A stretch of 64,000 nt of DNA, taken from CBDCUE01 sp965222515 (GTDB lineage Bacteria > Pseudomonadota > Alphaproteobacteria > Rickettsiales > JABIRX01). The DNA is taken from the NCBI GenBank assembly GCA_965222515.1, contig CBDCUE010000020.1, positions 58,960 to 122,959 of the forward strand, given 5' to 3'. A program made the translations under genes and the position numbers. Of the stretch, positions 44,928 to 56,746 are shown piece after piece; the stretch's first letter is position 1, and every line of letters starts with the position of its first letter. Under the pieces are notes generated by a model. It saw only the letters and a program-made list of their open reading frames with translations. It searched no databases and had not been told where the DNA came from.

Positions 44928-45223
44928 ATTTTTTGGGGTTAAGATTGTTATACTATTTTACAGACATACATTCTAGGACTATTGATAAACAAAAAAACTC
45001 AGAATAGTTTTGTCAAGCTATGAACTCAAAAAAAATTAAAAGGTTAATAATTTTCTATAAAAAAAGGTATTATGGCTAGAATTGTAATTAGAATTGTAAT
45101 TACTTCATATTTTTAATATAAAAATTTGAATTAAGATATTATTTATTTTCTCTGAATATACTAAAATAAAGGATTCAGCTCGCTTTTTGACTTTTTAATT
45201 GATTTTGATTATTTATACCTAAA

Positions 45224-45982
45224 TTATGCAGCCCTTCCATAGTCTTTTTTATTGATTGCATTATATTTTGTTAAAAAATATTTTACCTGCTCTTCACTTG
45301 GGTAAGTGTAGTATTTCCTTTTAGATATTTCTTGTTTTTTCTTTGGCAAATCACCATTTTGAAATAATAATTGTAAGTTGTTAGCAAACATTTTAGCTCC
45401 AGCTTTATATAATAATACCATATTCCAAAAAAAAGATTCACTTTTTTGTATATCAATGTCTACAATATCAACTATATCTCCAGAATCAATTCCTTGATCA
45501 ATATAATGCAAAGTAATTCCTAGTGTTTTTTTATTATCAAATATAGCATAAAAACCTGCTAATATTCCAGCATATTCTGGTAATCTACCTGGATGCAGGT
45601 TCAACACTCCTTTTTTAGGTATGTCTATAACTTCATTATGCAATATTTTACCATATCTAATAGAAATAATTAAATCCACCTCCTCATTCTTTAGATAACT
45701 AACCGATTCTGCACTATTAATATTTTTCATCTCTTTTTCAGTGATATTGTATTTTTGTATAATTTGATCAAAAGATAAATATACTTCGTTTTTATTTAAA
45801 CAGGTTATAGTATCGCCAATATCATTATTTTCTATATCTTTTAACGTCTTCATATGCTCCTCAGGACTGCCAACAGAAGTAGAAAAAGTAATTATTAAAT
45901 TATGCTCCAACAAATATGGAGCAATAATATTTAGTGCCAAATTAGTAAAAATATCTTTATTTAAACAAAGTAGAATTTTCAT
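45224..45982 (-). CDS. Formyltransferase-family protein
   Basis: A 252-residue protein of the formyl-transferase fold that uses 10-formyl-tetrahydrofolate. The catalytic triad is readable: Asn and His in VLNLHPGRLPEYAGI, and Asp in LHYIDQGIDSGDIV. It lacks the C-terminal tRNA-binding domain of methionyl-tRNA formyltransferase and is longer than PurN (about 200). Sugar-N-formyltransferases and other small-molecule types are alternatives. The C-terminal 45 residues (KKQEISKRKYYTYPSEEQVK onward) resemble the tail of standalone formyltransferases that act on sugars. No glycan genes are adjacent. 44928-45223 upstream of thiL's side holds no gene. Confidence 0.75.
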   Translation of the reverse strand: MKILLCLNKDIFTNLALNIIAPYLLEHNLIITFSTSVGSPEEHMKTLKDIENNDIGDTITCLNKNEVYLSFDQIIQKYNITEKEMKNINSAESVSYLKNEEVDLIISIRYGKILHNEVIDIPKKGVLNLHPGRLPEYAGILAGFYAIFDNKKTLGITLHYIDQGIDSGDIVDIVDIDIQKSESFFWNMVLLYKAGAKMFANNLQLLFQNGDLPKKKQEISKRKYYTYPSEEQVKYFLTKYNAINKKDYGRAA

Positions 45983-46323
45983 TGTTATACTATTAAATTA
46001 ATAAAATATCTACCTATTATTTATTAAGGCAGTATTTTTTGTAAAAAAAATACAAAACTTACACTATCTTTCATAATTAACTGTGCAATGGTCTTATTAT
46101 ATATTGTTTTTTAAAAAATACAAACAACAAACATCATCTTTTAGCAATTTTAAATTCAAAAGTAAAAATCACTATTTCATAGGTTAATCAACATTTTACA
46201 AAATCACAAAACAAACTCCTAGACGATTTAAAGCTCGGAGTTTTGTAGGGCTACATCCAGCCTAAGAGATTACAAAATTTTGTGAATATTTTAAGAGCAT
46301 TGCACAACTGCATATCGTTCATT
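45983..46323. other. Gene-free stretch with unexplained small hairpins
   Basis: No convincing frame on either strand. Around 46213-46243 AAACTCC pairs with GGAGTTT, and GGGCTACATCCAGCC follows at about 46248, giving two small hairpins in a locally less AT-rich patch. I could not match it to tmRNA, SRP RNA or 6S RNA. It may be a worn palindromic element or a small RNA. Confidence 0.25.
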
Positions 46324-46368
46324 ATTTTCTTCTATTATAAACTTAAAAAGTTTATAATAGAAGAAAAT
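46324..46368 (-). terminator. Perfect 20-bp hairpin at the end of the repeat-protein gene
   Basis: ATTTTCTTCTATTATAAACT (46324-46343) pairs without mismatch with 46349-46368 around the loop TAAAA. The hairpin starts at the stop codon of the repeat protein. The A-rich stem has no separate U tract on the exit side, but the arm itself ends in AAAAT/ATTTT, so it may act as a terminator in both directions. Confidence 0.6.
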
Positions 46369-48974
46369 TAACACTCAAGACTTAAGTTATTTGCTGTTGT
46401 TCTTGACACAAAGAGGTTATAATTATTTACTACAATGGAGGATGGTGATTTATCAACATATAATGCAGTTTCGATATTATAAGGATAAAATATTTGCACC
46501 CTTTGACCATTATCATTTATTTTAGCTAAAGCATTTAATGTACTAGTTATCTCTTGAGTATTTGCCTTTTTAATAAAGCTATCTGTTCTTTCAACAGAAA
46601 AAAACACCAGATCATAAAGTTTTTGTACCCTTGCACCATTATCATTTATTTTAGCTAAAGCACTTAATGTATTAGCTATTGCTTGAGTATTTGCCTTTTT
46701 AATAAAGCTATCTGTTCTTTCAACAGAAAAAAACACCAGATCATAAAGTTTTTGTACCCTTGCACCATTATCATTTATTTTAGCTAAAGCACTTAATGTA
46801 TTAGCTATTTCTTGAGTATTTGCCTTTTTAATAAAGCTACCTGTTCTTTCAATAGAAGAAAACACCAGATCATAAAGTTTTTGTACCCTTGCACCATTAT
46901 CATTTATTTTAGCTAAAGCACTTAATGTATTAGCTATTTCTTGAGTATTTGCCTTTTTAATAAAGCTACCTGTTCTTTCAATAGAAGAAAACACCAGATC
47001 ATAAAGTTTTTGTACCCTTGCACCATTATCATTTATTTTAGCTAAAGCACTTAATGTATTAGCTATTGCTTGAGTATTTGCCTTTTTAATAAAGCTACCT
47101 GTTCTTTCAACAGAAGAAAACACCAGATCATAAAATTTTTGTACCCTTGCACCATTATCATTTATTTTAGCTAAAGCACTTAATGTATTAGCTATGTCTT
47201 GAGCATTTGCCTTTTTAATAAAGCTACCTGTTCTTTCAATAGAAGAAAACACCAGATCATAAAATTTTTGTACCATTGCACCATTATCATTTATTTTAGC
47301 TAAAGCACTTAATGTATTAGCTATTGCTTGAGTATTTACAAAGCTACCTGTTCTTTCAACAGAAGAAAACACCAGATCATAAAATTTTTGTACCCTTGCA
47401 CCATTATCATTTATTTTAGCTAAAGCACTTAATGTATTAGCTATTGCTTGAGTATTTGCCTTTTTAATAAAGCTACCTGTTCTTTCAACAGAAGAAAACA
47501 CCAGATCATAAAATTTTTGTACCCTTGCACCATTATCATTTATTTTAGCTAAAGCACTTAATGTATTAGCTATGTCTTGAGCATTTGCCTTTTTAATAAA
47601 GCTACCTGTTCTTTCAATAGAAGAAAACACCAGATCATAAAATTTTTGTACCATTGCACCATTATCATTTATTTTAGCTAAAGCACTTAATGTATTAGCT
47701 ATTGCTTGAGTATTTACAAAGCTACCTGTTCTTTCAACAGAAGAAAACACCAGATCATAAAATTTTTGTACCCTTGCACCATTATCATTTATTTTAGCTA
47801 AAGCACTTAATGTATTAGCTATTTCTTGAGCATTTGCCTTTTTAATAAAGCTATCTCTTGCAACAGAAAAAAACACCAGATCATAAAGTTTTTGTACCCT
47901 TGTACCATTATCATTTATTTTAGCTAAAGCATTGAATGTATTAGCTATTTCTTGAGTATTTGCCTTTTTAATAAAGCTACCTGTTCTTTCAACAGAAGAA
48001 AACACCAGATCATAAAGTTTTTGTACCATTGCACCATTATCATTTATTTTAACTAAAGCATTTAATGTACTAGCTATTTCTTGAGTATTTGCCTTTTTAA
48101 TAAAGCTATCTCTTGCAACAGAAAAAAACACCAGATCATAAAGTTTTTGTACCCTTGTACCATTATCATTTATTTTAGCTAAAGCACTTAATGTACTAGC
48201 TATTGCTTGAGTATTTGCCTTTTTAATAAAGCTACCTGTTCTTTCAACAGAAGAAAACACCAGATCATAAAGTTTTTGTACCCTTGCACCATTATCATTT
48301 ATTTTAGCTAAAGCATTGAATGTATTAGCTATTTCTTGAGTATTTGCCTTTTTAATAAAGCTACCTCTTGCAACAGAAAAAAACACCAGATCATAAAATG
48401 TTTGTACCATTGCACCATTATCATTTATTTTAGCTAAAGCATTGAATGTATTAGCTATTTCTTGAGTATTTGCCTTTGTAATAAAGCTATCTCTTGCAAC
48501 AGAAAAAAACACCAGATCATAAAATTTTTGTACCATTGCACCATTATCATTTATTTTAGCTAAAGCATTGAATGTATTAGCTATTGCTCGAATATCATTA
48601 TTTACTATATTATTTAAAATTTTAGAAAGAGATTGCTTGTTTTCCCATCCATTTACAATATCAGTAACCATGTATATGCCTACTATTGATGCTTTATTAA
48701 GGATTGATGCTGGTTGTAAAGCCATTTCTATATCGTTAGGGTTTAAATCAATAATTGTGGATTTATAGTCATCCATAAAATTTTTTAGATTAGCAAAAGC
48801 ATTATATATATTTTGACAACGAGCTTTTTTTAACTTATTTCCTAGTTCATTAACTTTTTTAGATATTAAAAACCAATCATTATTTAATATGTTTGGTGTA
48901 AAGGGAGAGAATGTGTTTGGTGTAAAGGTAGACATTTGTGTTCTATATATTATAAAATTTTGAAAAAGAGACAT
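46368..48974 (-). CDS. Helical-repeat (solenoid) protein with about 17 units of 40-43 residues
   Basis: The 868-residue protein starts with about 130 unique residues (a possible alternative start is the ATG at 48935, MSTFTPNTF). Then about 16 complete units and one partial follow, consensus IANTLSALAKINDNGARVQK then YDLVFSSVERTGSFIKKANT-QE. Units are 40, 42 or 43 long; two variants alternate (SSVERTGSF and FSVARDSF). The N-terminal helix IANTLSALAK recalls the NxLWALAK pattern of OPR/FAST-kinase-type and related bacterial repeat families (DUF1601-like), which form alpha-solenoids. The last 50 residues are unique. Such repeats bind RNA or protein; in intracellular bacteria they are candidate effectors. 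No signal peptide. Function unknown. Confidence 0.7.
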   Translation of the reverse strand: MSLFQNFIIYRTQMSTFTPNTFSPFTPNILNNDWFLISKKVNELGNKLKKARCQNIYNAFANLKNFMDDYKSTIIDLNPNDIEMALQPASILNKASIVGIYMVTDIVNGWENKQSLSKILNNIVNNDIRAIANTFNALAKINDNGAMVQKFYDLVFFSVARDSFITKANTQEIANTFNALAKINDNGAMVQTFYDLVFFSVARGSFIKKANTQEIANTFNALAKINDNGARVQKLYDLVFSSVERTGSFIKKANTQAIASTLSALAKINDNGTRVQKLYDLVFFSVARDSFIKKANTQEIASTLNALVKINDNGAMVQKLYDLVFSSVERTGSFIKKANTQEIANTFNALAKINDNGTRVQKLYDLVFFSVARDSFIKKANAQEIANTLSALAKINDNGARVQKFYDLVFSSVERTGSFVNTQAIANTLSALAKINDNGAMVQKFYDLVFSSIERTGSFIKKANAQDIANTLSALAKINDNGARVQKFYDLVFSSVERTGSFIKKANTQAIANTLSALAKINDNGARVQKFYDLVFSSVERTGSFVNTQAIANTLSALAKINDNGAMVQKFYDLVFSSIERTGSFIKKANAQDIANTLSALAKINDNGARVQKFYDLVFSSVERTGSFIKKANTQAIANTLSALAKINDNGARVQKLYDLVFSSIERTGSFIKKANTQEIANTLSALAKINDNGARVQKLYDLVFSSIERTGSFIKKANTQEIANTLSALAKINDNGARVQKLYDLVFFSVERTDSFIKKANTQAIANTLSALAKINDNGARVQKLYDLVFFSVERTDSFIKKANTQEITSTLNALAKINDNGQRVQIFYPYNIETALYVDKSPSSIVVNNYNLFVSRTTANNLSLEC
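46500..48580 (-). repeat. Coding tandem repeats of about 120-129 bp, with a 378-bp exact duplication
   Basis: The repeat units are nearly identical in DNA as well as protein. The three-unit block with lengths 40, 43 and 43 residues occurs twice in succession (for example GCTATGTCTTGAGCATTTGC at 47191 and again at 47569, 378 bp apart), and I find no difference between the two copies by eye. This indicates very recent expansion. Confidence 0.85.
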
Positions 48975-49118
48975 TACAAAATATGCTTACCTATTGCTGT
49001 AAACATAATTAAGACTCTTGGTAATTAAAGCATATTTGTGCAGTTAGTTATAAAAAATAGTTAAATTGTTAAAAAAACTAATCTTCACTTTTATATATTC
49101 TCTCATCCTTCAAAAAAA

Positions 49119-49244
49119 CTAGCCTTGTCTGGCTTTTAATCTAGGATTTTTCTTATTGATAACATAAAGTCTTCCTCTTCTTTTAATCACTCTACAATTT
49201 TTATCTCTCTTTTTTGCAGATTTTAAGGAATTTACTATTTTCAT
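49119..49244 (-). CDS. rpmJ: Ribosomal protein bL36
   Basis: A 41-residue protein, too short for many gene finders: MKIVNSLKSAKKRDKNCRVI and so on, ending RLKARQG. This is the alphaproteobacterial/mitochondrial-type bL36 without the zinc cysteines (the only Cys is in DKNCRVI). The length and the RGRLYVINKKNPR motif are diagnostic. It lies alone between the repeat protein and 5S rRNA. Confidence 0.95.
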   Translation of the reverse strand: MKIVNSLKSAKKRDKNCRVIKRRGRLYVINKKNPRLKARQG

Positions 49245-49407
49245 TTTTTTGCTAGTTAAGGTTGTTTATTCCAGTTATGCAAGCCTCTAAACATTCACAC
49301 GAATGTTTTTTATAACTAAGAATTTTTATATAAAATTATTCTTATTATTATTATTAAATAAATTCTGCAAACTAATTCTATTCTAAATATAATATAGCTT
49401 CTTAAAA

Positions 49408-49527
49408 AGCTTGGCAACTACCTACTCTCCCGCGCCTTAAGACGAAGTACCATCGGCACTACAGGGTTTCACTTCAGAGTTCGGAATGGAATCTGGTGGA
49501 TCAACCTCAGTTATGATCACCAAGCTA
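49408..49527 (-). rRNA. 5S ribosomal RNA
   Basis: The minus strand gives about 120 nt with terminal stem AGCTTGG/CCAAGCT, the loop region CCGAACTCTGAAGTGAAACC and GATGGTACT typical of 5S. It follows the 23S gene after a spacer of about 340 bp. Confidence 0.93.
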
Positions 49528-49865
49528 TTTAAAAAGCCTGTTTTTTTAGTTAAGCTTGTTTAGAGCATTTTTGCAATCAACTTAACATTTACACATATTT
49601 TAATTGAATGTCTCTACAAAAAAAATTAGCAATTAGTAAAATAAATATTCATTTTGATATATATTATATTGAAAAACATAATATATTTATGAATATCATT
49701 TCAAGCTTTTATAAAAACACCCTCACATAGTTTTTTTCAAAACTATGTGAGAGCTTTTTTTTGCTCTTTCTTTAAGTAAATAAAAATCGTTAATTTCTTT
49801 AAGTTGTAATACCAATCGGTAATATAGTTTTAATACTACATACAGCCAGTAAAATTTCGTGTAAA
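49528..49865 (-). other. 23S-5S spacer with a hairpin
   Basis: No tRNA is present. A 13-bp perfect stem CTCACATAGTTTT/AAAACTATGTGAG (49722-49734 and 49739-49751) lies mid-spacer and is followed on the plus strand by a T run. On the rRNA strand it may be a processing hairpin. The length of 338 bp is longer than usual for this spacer. Confidence 0.5.
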
Positions 49866-52625
<2,760 letters not shown>

Positions 52626-52757
52626 TTTAAACTTGCTGTATGCAGAACTAAAACTACATCAACTCAATTATTCAGTTATAAATTATAAATTAACAAATTT
52701 TTATTTACTATTGTAAAAGAACAGTTCCCATCAAACAAAGTTGTTTTGGGAGAGGGG

Positions 52758-52786
52758 ATAATAATCAGCTCTTTTCTATCTGTCAA
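52758..52786 (-). promoter_or_regulatory. Promoter of the 23S-5S unit
   Basis: TTGACA (52786-52781) and TATTAT (52763-52758) on the minus strand, 17 bp apart, followed by a leader of about 125 nt to the 23S 5' end. It shows that 23S-5S has its own promoter, separate from 16S. The rest of 52626-52934 holds no gene. Confidence 0.7.
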
Positions 52787-52934
52787 CTATTAAAGTTTCT
52801 TTTTAATCTTTTTTCACTTTATTTATTATAATTTATATATTATACATTTAATATATTAATATTAGGATTGTAGCAATACTCTTTAACAAGAGATTTAATT
52901 CCCCTAATAAAAACCAACAAATATAATCATATTT

Positions 52935-53369
52935 ATGCATTTATTAATAGTAACCTCAGATTTTTATACAGATGTTTCAGAAAATTTATTAGCAGGAGCA
53001 TTAGCAGAATTAAGCAAACATAACTACACTTATCATAAAATATCTGTTCCCGGATCTCTTGAAATACCTGCGGTAATCAGCTTTGCTTCTGATTTAGCTG
53101 CATATGATGCTTTTATTGCACTTGGCACTATCATCAAGGGCGAGACCATTCATCACGAAGTAATAGCAATGGAGACCGCAAGAGCCTTAAGTGATCTAGC
53201 TATAAATATGAATCTTGCTGTTGGCAACGGTATACTTACCACCAACAATAGGAGGCAAGCTCTAAGAAGATCTTCTATCAACGAACATGACAAGGGAGGA
53301 CATGCGGCAAGAGCTGCTATTAAAATGGCAAAAATAAGAAATAAATTCAACGAAATAAAAAATGTCTGA
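52935..53369 (+). CDS. ribH: 6,7-Dimethyl-8-ribityllumazine synthase
   Basis: Penultimate step of riboflavin synthesis; forms 60-mers or pentamers. The 144-residue protein holds VPGSLEIPAVI near 38-48, GTIIKGETIHHEVI near 69-82 (catalytic His) and VGNGILTTNNRRQALRRS near 96-113. Its stop overlaps the nusB start by 8 bp, the common ribH-nusB pair. With ribD at 26769 this indicates a riboflavin pathway. Confidence 0.94.
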   Translation: MHLLIVTSDFYTDVSENLLAGALAELSKHNYTYHKISVPGSLEIPAVISFASDLAAYDAFIALGTIIKGETIHHEVIAMETARALSDLAINMNLAVGNGILTTNNRRQALRRSSINEHDKGGHAARAAIKMAKIRNKFNEIKNV

Positions 53370-53838
53370 TAAGTTTTCTTTAAAGAATAATTTTTCTTAT
53401 ATGAGAAATAGCAGAATTATTGCTTTGCAAATTCTGTATCAAATAGAATTTTTTAATCAGAAAGAACCATTTGAGAAAATCTCTAAAAAAATATACCACC
53501 ATTATTTAACTGATCACCTCAAAGATAATATTGACGATGTTATTAACCAGGAATTTGTAAAAAATATTATAAAAAAATCAATAGAGAAAAAAACAGAAAT
53601 ATTAGAAGAAATAAAACCTTTGTTACAAAGAAGCCTAGATGATTTATCATTAAATTTAAAACTAATCTTAATTCTTGCTATATCAGAAATTCTAATTAAC
53701 AAAACAGATCTAAAAATAATTTATAATGAATATATAGAAATCACCAAAGTTTTTGAAAATGACGAAGATGCTAAATTTGTTAATTCTATATTAGCCAACA
53801 TTGCAACAAAATTATCAACAGATCTTATAGAAAATTAA
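53362..53838 (+). CDS. nusB: Transcription antitermination factor NusB
   Basis: RNA-binding antitermination factor that acts on rRNA transcripts with NusE. The 158 residues contain SRIIALQILYQIEF near 17-30, LILILAISEILINK near 107-120 and NEYIEITKVFENDEDAKFVN with the family's helix and the conserved F.N..L. pattern (FVNSILANIA). The ATG at 53362 overlaps ribH; the ATG at 53401 (MRNSRIIALQ) would give the more typical length and is also possible. Confidence 0.88.
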   Translation: MSDKFSLKNNFSYMRNSRIIALQILYQIEFFNQKEPFEKISKKIYHHYLTDHLKDNIDDVINQEFVKNIIKKSIEKKTEILEEIKPLLQRSLDDLSLNLKLILILAISEILINKTDLKIIYNEYIEITKVFENDEDAKFVNSILANIATKLSTDLIEN

Positions 53839-53865
53839 AAATAAAAAAACCCTTTTGAAAAAGAT

Positions 53866-54936
53866 ATGAAAAAATTTAATTTAGAAAAATTACCAAATAA
53901 ACAAGATTTTGAAACAAAAGAGATTTTAAAAAAATTAGCAAGTAGTAAATTTTCTTTAGGTAAATTAAATGGAATGTCTGCAAAAATCCCTAATGAACGA
54001 ATTTTAATAAACAATTTAACTTTGGCAGAAGCAAAAGATTCTAGTGCTATAGAAAATATAATCACTACTTATGATGAGTTATATCAGGAAGAATTAAAAC
54101 TCTTTTCTAGTAAAGAAACTAAAGAAGTAGTAAATTATAAAAAAGCTTTATTAAAAGGAGTAGATTTAGTAAAAAAACAAAAAATTTTAATTGAAAGAGA
54201 TATAAAAGAAATACAAGAAATGATTGAGCCTAATAAAAAAGGTTATGCTAAAATAATTAGACATTTAAAAAATCCTAGCACAGGCGAGATAATTTATACA
54301 CCACCTGAAACGGAGAAAAAAATTATAAGTTTTATGGCAAATTTAGAAGAATATATCAATAATGATAGCTTGCAAGATTTAGATCCATTAATAAAAATGG
54401 CTATTATTCATTTTCAATTTGAGGCAATACATCCATTTTTAGATGGTAATGGCAGAACAGGAAGGATTATTAATATTCTATATTTAATCATAAAAAACCA
54501 GCTAAACTACCCTATTTTATATTTAAGTAGTTATATTATTGCAAATCTTAGTAATTATTATAAGTTTTTACAAAAAATTCAGCAAAATAATGATTGGCAA
54601 GATTGGGTTTTATATATGTTAGATGCTATAGAACAAACTTCATTAAAAACTATTGAATTAATAGATGATATAGATAAGCAAATGCAATATGCTAAAATTC
54701 TTATAAAAGAGAAATTATCAAATATTTATAGTAAAGACTTAGTAGATATATTATTTTGGCATACATATACAAAAATTGATACTGTAGCAGAATATTTAGG
54801 AATTACACAAAAGACAGCTTCTAGTTATTTAAATAAACTAACAGATATAGGTTTTTTAGATAGATATAAAATAGGAAGAAATAAATTTTTTATTAATAAA
54901 GAACTATATAAAAGATTTACAAAACCATTATTTTAG
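53866..54936 (+). CDS. Fic-family AMP transferase with N-terminal self-inhibitory motif
   Basis: Fic enzymes transfer AMP or similar groups to proteins. The 356-residue protein has a Fic_N region with the inhibition motif S59-S-A-I-E63-N64 (class II, S/TxxxE-G/N), the Fic core with HPFLDGNGRTGR at 189-200 (catalytic H189), and a C-terminal winged helix near 300-350 (IDTVAEYLGITQKTASSYLN). A Fic plus wing-helix protein of this layout usually modifies a bacterial or host target and is autoregulated. It follows nusB by 27 bp but differs in role. No antitoxin gene is adjacent. Secretion cannot be judged. Confidence 0.9.
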   Translation: MKKFNLEKLPNKQDFETKEILKKLASSKFSLGKLNGMSAKIPNERILINNLTLAEAKDSSAIENIITTYDELYQEELKLFSSKETKEVVNYKKALLKGVDLVKKQKILIERDIKEIQEMIEPNKKGYAKIIRHLKNPSTGEIIYTPPETEKKIISFMANLEEYINNDSLQDLDPLIKMAIIHFQFEAIHPFLDGNGRTGRIINILYLIIKNQLNYPILYLSSYIIANLSNYYKFLQKIQQNNDWQDWVLYMLDAIEQTSLKTIELIDDIDKQMQYAKILIKEKLSNIYSKDLVDILFWHTYTKIDTVAEYLGITQKTASSYLNKLTDIGFLDRYKIGRNKFFINKELYKRFTKPLF

Positions 54937-54962
54937 ATGTTTTATACTATTTTAATATGGAC

Positions 54963-55074
54963 AAAAAATGGCAAAATTTACGACTATTATAAAAACACCC
55001 GTAAAAAATGGCAAAATTTACGACTATTATAAAAACACCCGTAAAAAATGGCAAAATTTACGACTATTATAAAG
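54963..55074. repeat. Minisatellite, 40-bp unit, about three copies
   Basis: The unit GTAAAAAATGGCAAAATTTA-CGACTATTATAAAAACACCC occurs from 54963 (first copy lacks GT) to 55074 with no differences between complete copies. Each unit has the small palindrome CGTAAA...TTTACG. There are no spacers. Confidence 0.9.
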
Positions 55075-55172
55075 ATTTACCAATTCTCTGACAAAAATCT
55101 AAAGCCAAGTAGCAATTCTAATGTAAGCGGGGTTTTATCAGCACTCACTCCATCTATCGTCATCTCTGCGAA

Positions 55173-55378
55173 GCAGACTGTGTAACAATAGAAAAAATAA
55201 CTTTTTTTAGAAAAAAACCTCTCCCGTCCTCATCCACCTAGAAGCGGGGATCCAAGGCAGATTGCAGTCTTTTCAGACCTTTGCTACAATGGATTCCTGC
55301 TTTTTCGGGATAATGGCGGGGGTGTTTCTTGTCAAATGCACAAATTTACTAATTCGTCATAGCCTGCAGGTGAGGAGC
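55173..55378. repeat. Palindromic repeat element, family D, copy 2
   Basis: The inverted counterpart of 525-720: reading this strand gives the complement of copy 1, for example GGGGATCCAAGGCAGATTGC and GACCTTTGCTACAATGGAT, then CTTGTCAAATGCACAAATTT. Identity looks about 85 % by eye. The central palindrome is more worn here. The sequence between it and xthA (55379-55589) holds no gene. Confidence 0.8.
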
Positions 55379-55589
55379 TTTTAATGACTGCTGATAAAGC
55401 CACGATTACATTTAATTATGGAGAAAATAAAAAAACAGTTCCCTTTTGCAGGAATGACAACAGAAAGGACCTGTTTTTTCCATATTTAGGATTGCTGATT
55501 TTTAATACTTTCTTTTTCTATATAAAGCCCTCCTTTTAAGCCACAATTTGAGATGATTAATAAACTGATTATTATTGCAATAATTTTTT

Positions 55590-56396
55590 TCATAAACTAA
55601 TACTTATATCTATAACACTGTGATCAGATGGCTTTTTTCTGCCTCTTGTTTCAGAATAAATATTTGCTGACAACAAATTTTTTTTTAGATCTTCCGACAG
55701 CCAAATATGATCCAACCTTCTGCCTCGATTAGATTTTTGCCAATCTCTTGCTCGATAACTCCACCAACTATATAACTTTTTACTATTTTGCACAAATTCC
55801 CGATGAGAATCAACAAAATTTGCAGATTTTTGTAACAAATTTAATTTATTTACTTCAATAGGAGTGTGCGATACTACATTTAGCAATTGTTTATGTGACC
55901 AAACATCATTTTCAAGTGGTGCAACATTAAAATCACCTAAAATAACCGTTTTTGCTACACTATCATTGGCAAATTTTTGTGTCATTTCATCAATAAAATC
56001 CAATTTATGAGCAAATTTAGGGTTTTTCTCTCTATCTGGTTCATCACCACCTGCAGGAATATAAAAATTATGAATTGTAATGCCATTTTCAAGCTGAACT
56101 GCTAAATGTCTTTTATCTCCTTTTTGACAAAAATCATAAAAAAAATCTTTTTGAAAAGGTATTTTAGAAATAATAGCCACCCCATTATATGATTTTTCTC
56201 CTCTAAAACTAATATAAGGATAACCAGATTTAACTAATTCCTCCTTAGGAAAAAAAATATTTTGAGTTTTTATCTCCTGCAAACAAATAACATCAAATTG
56301 ATATTTTTGTAAAATATTTTTTAATAAGTCCAATCTAAGTCTAACGGAATTTATATTCCAAGAAGCAATTTTTAAAGATGGGTTCAAAACTTTCAT
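55590..56396 (-). CDS. xthA: Exodeoxyribonuclease III
   Basis: AP endonuclease and 3'-exonuclease of base-excision repair. The 268 residues contain ASWNINSVRLRL near 13-24, the metal-binding CLQEIKT near 39-45, VVILGDFNVAP-like TVILGDFNVAP near 150, and the end motif KPSDHSVIDISI with the catalytic Asp-His. Length is normal. It is flanked by palindromic elements on both sides and stands alone. Confidence 0.94.
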   Translation of the reverse strand: MKVLNPSLKIASWNINSVRLRLDLLKNILQKYQFDVICLQEIKTQNIFFPKEELVKSGYPYISFRGEKSYNGVAIISKIPFQKDFFYDFCQKGDKRHLAVQLENGITIHNFYIPAGGDEPDREKNPKFAHKLDFIDEMTQKFANDSVAKTVILGDFNVAPLENDVWSHKQLLNVVSHTPIEVNKLNLLQKSANFVDSHREFVQNSKKLYSWWSYRARDWQKSNRGRRLDHIWLSEDLKKNLLSANIYSETRGRKKPSDHSVIDISISL

Positions 56397-56430
56397 ATTA
56401 ATATTTGGATAATTTTTAAGATTTGATAAC

Positions 56431-56588
56431 TATACTAATCTGATTTCAAAATGTTGATTTTATCAAATTATTTTTGAGGATAAATTGATTTAAAAAAATT
56501 AAAGATTACTAAAGATAATCCGTATTTTTTTAAATAAATTTATACCAAAAATCTGCAGATAAAATCAATATTCTGAGATTAGATTATA
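56431..56588. repeat. Palindromic element, family B, expanded copy
   Basis: Both arms of family B are present (TATACTAATCTGATTTCAAA at 56431 and AAATCAATATTCTGAGATTA before 56588), but about 80 bases separate them instead of a short loop. It abuts the family A copy that follows. Confidence 0.75.
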
Positions 56589-56746
56589 CGATTTTAGCTT
56601 TATAATTTACCTATAGCCAAAAGGATGTTTAGTATAAATTGTTTTTTTAAATGATTTGCTAGCCATAGCTAACAGATTATTAAAAAAAAACAATTTATGC
56701 TGAGCAGATTGAAAGCTATGGGTCAATTATAAAGCTAAAATAGTAT
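56586..56746. repeat. Palindromic element, family A, complete copy 2
   Basis: 161 bp matching 4953-5112 in the same orientation, with intact CTAAAATAGTAT right end. Its right end supplies the stop codon of the NYN remnant behind it. Confidence 0.85.

Noticed and set aside
54963..55074. Possible CRISPR array (regular 40-bp repeats)
   Set aside because: Units are directly adjacent with no spacers and copies are identical along the whole period; it is a minisatellite.
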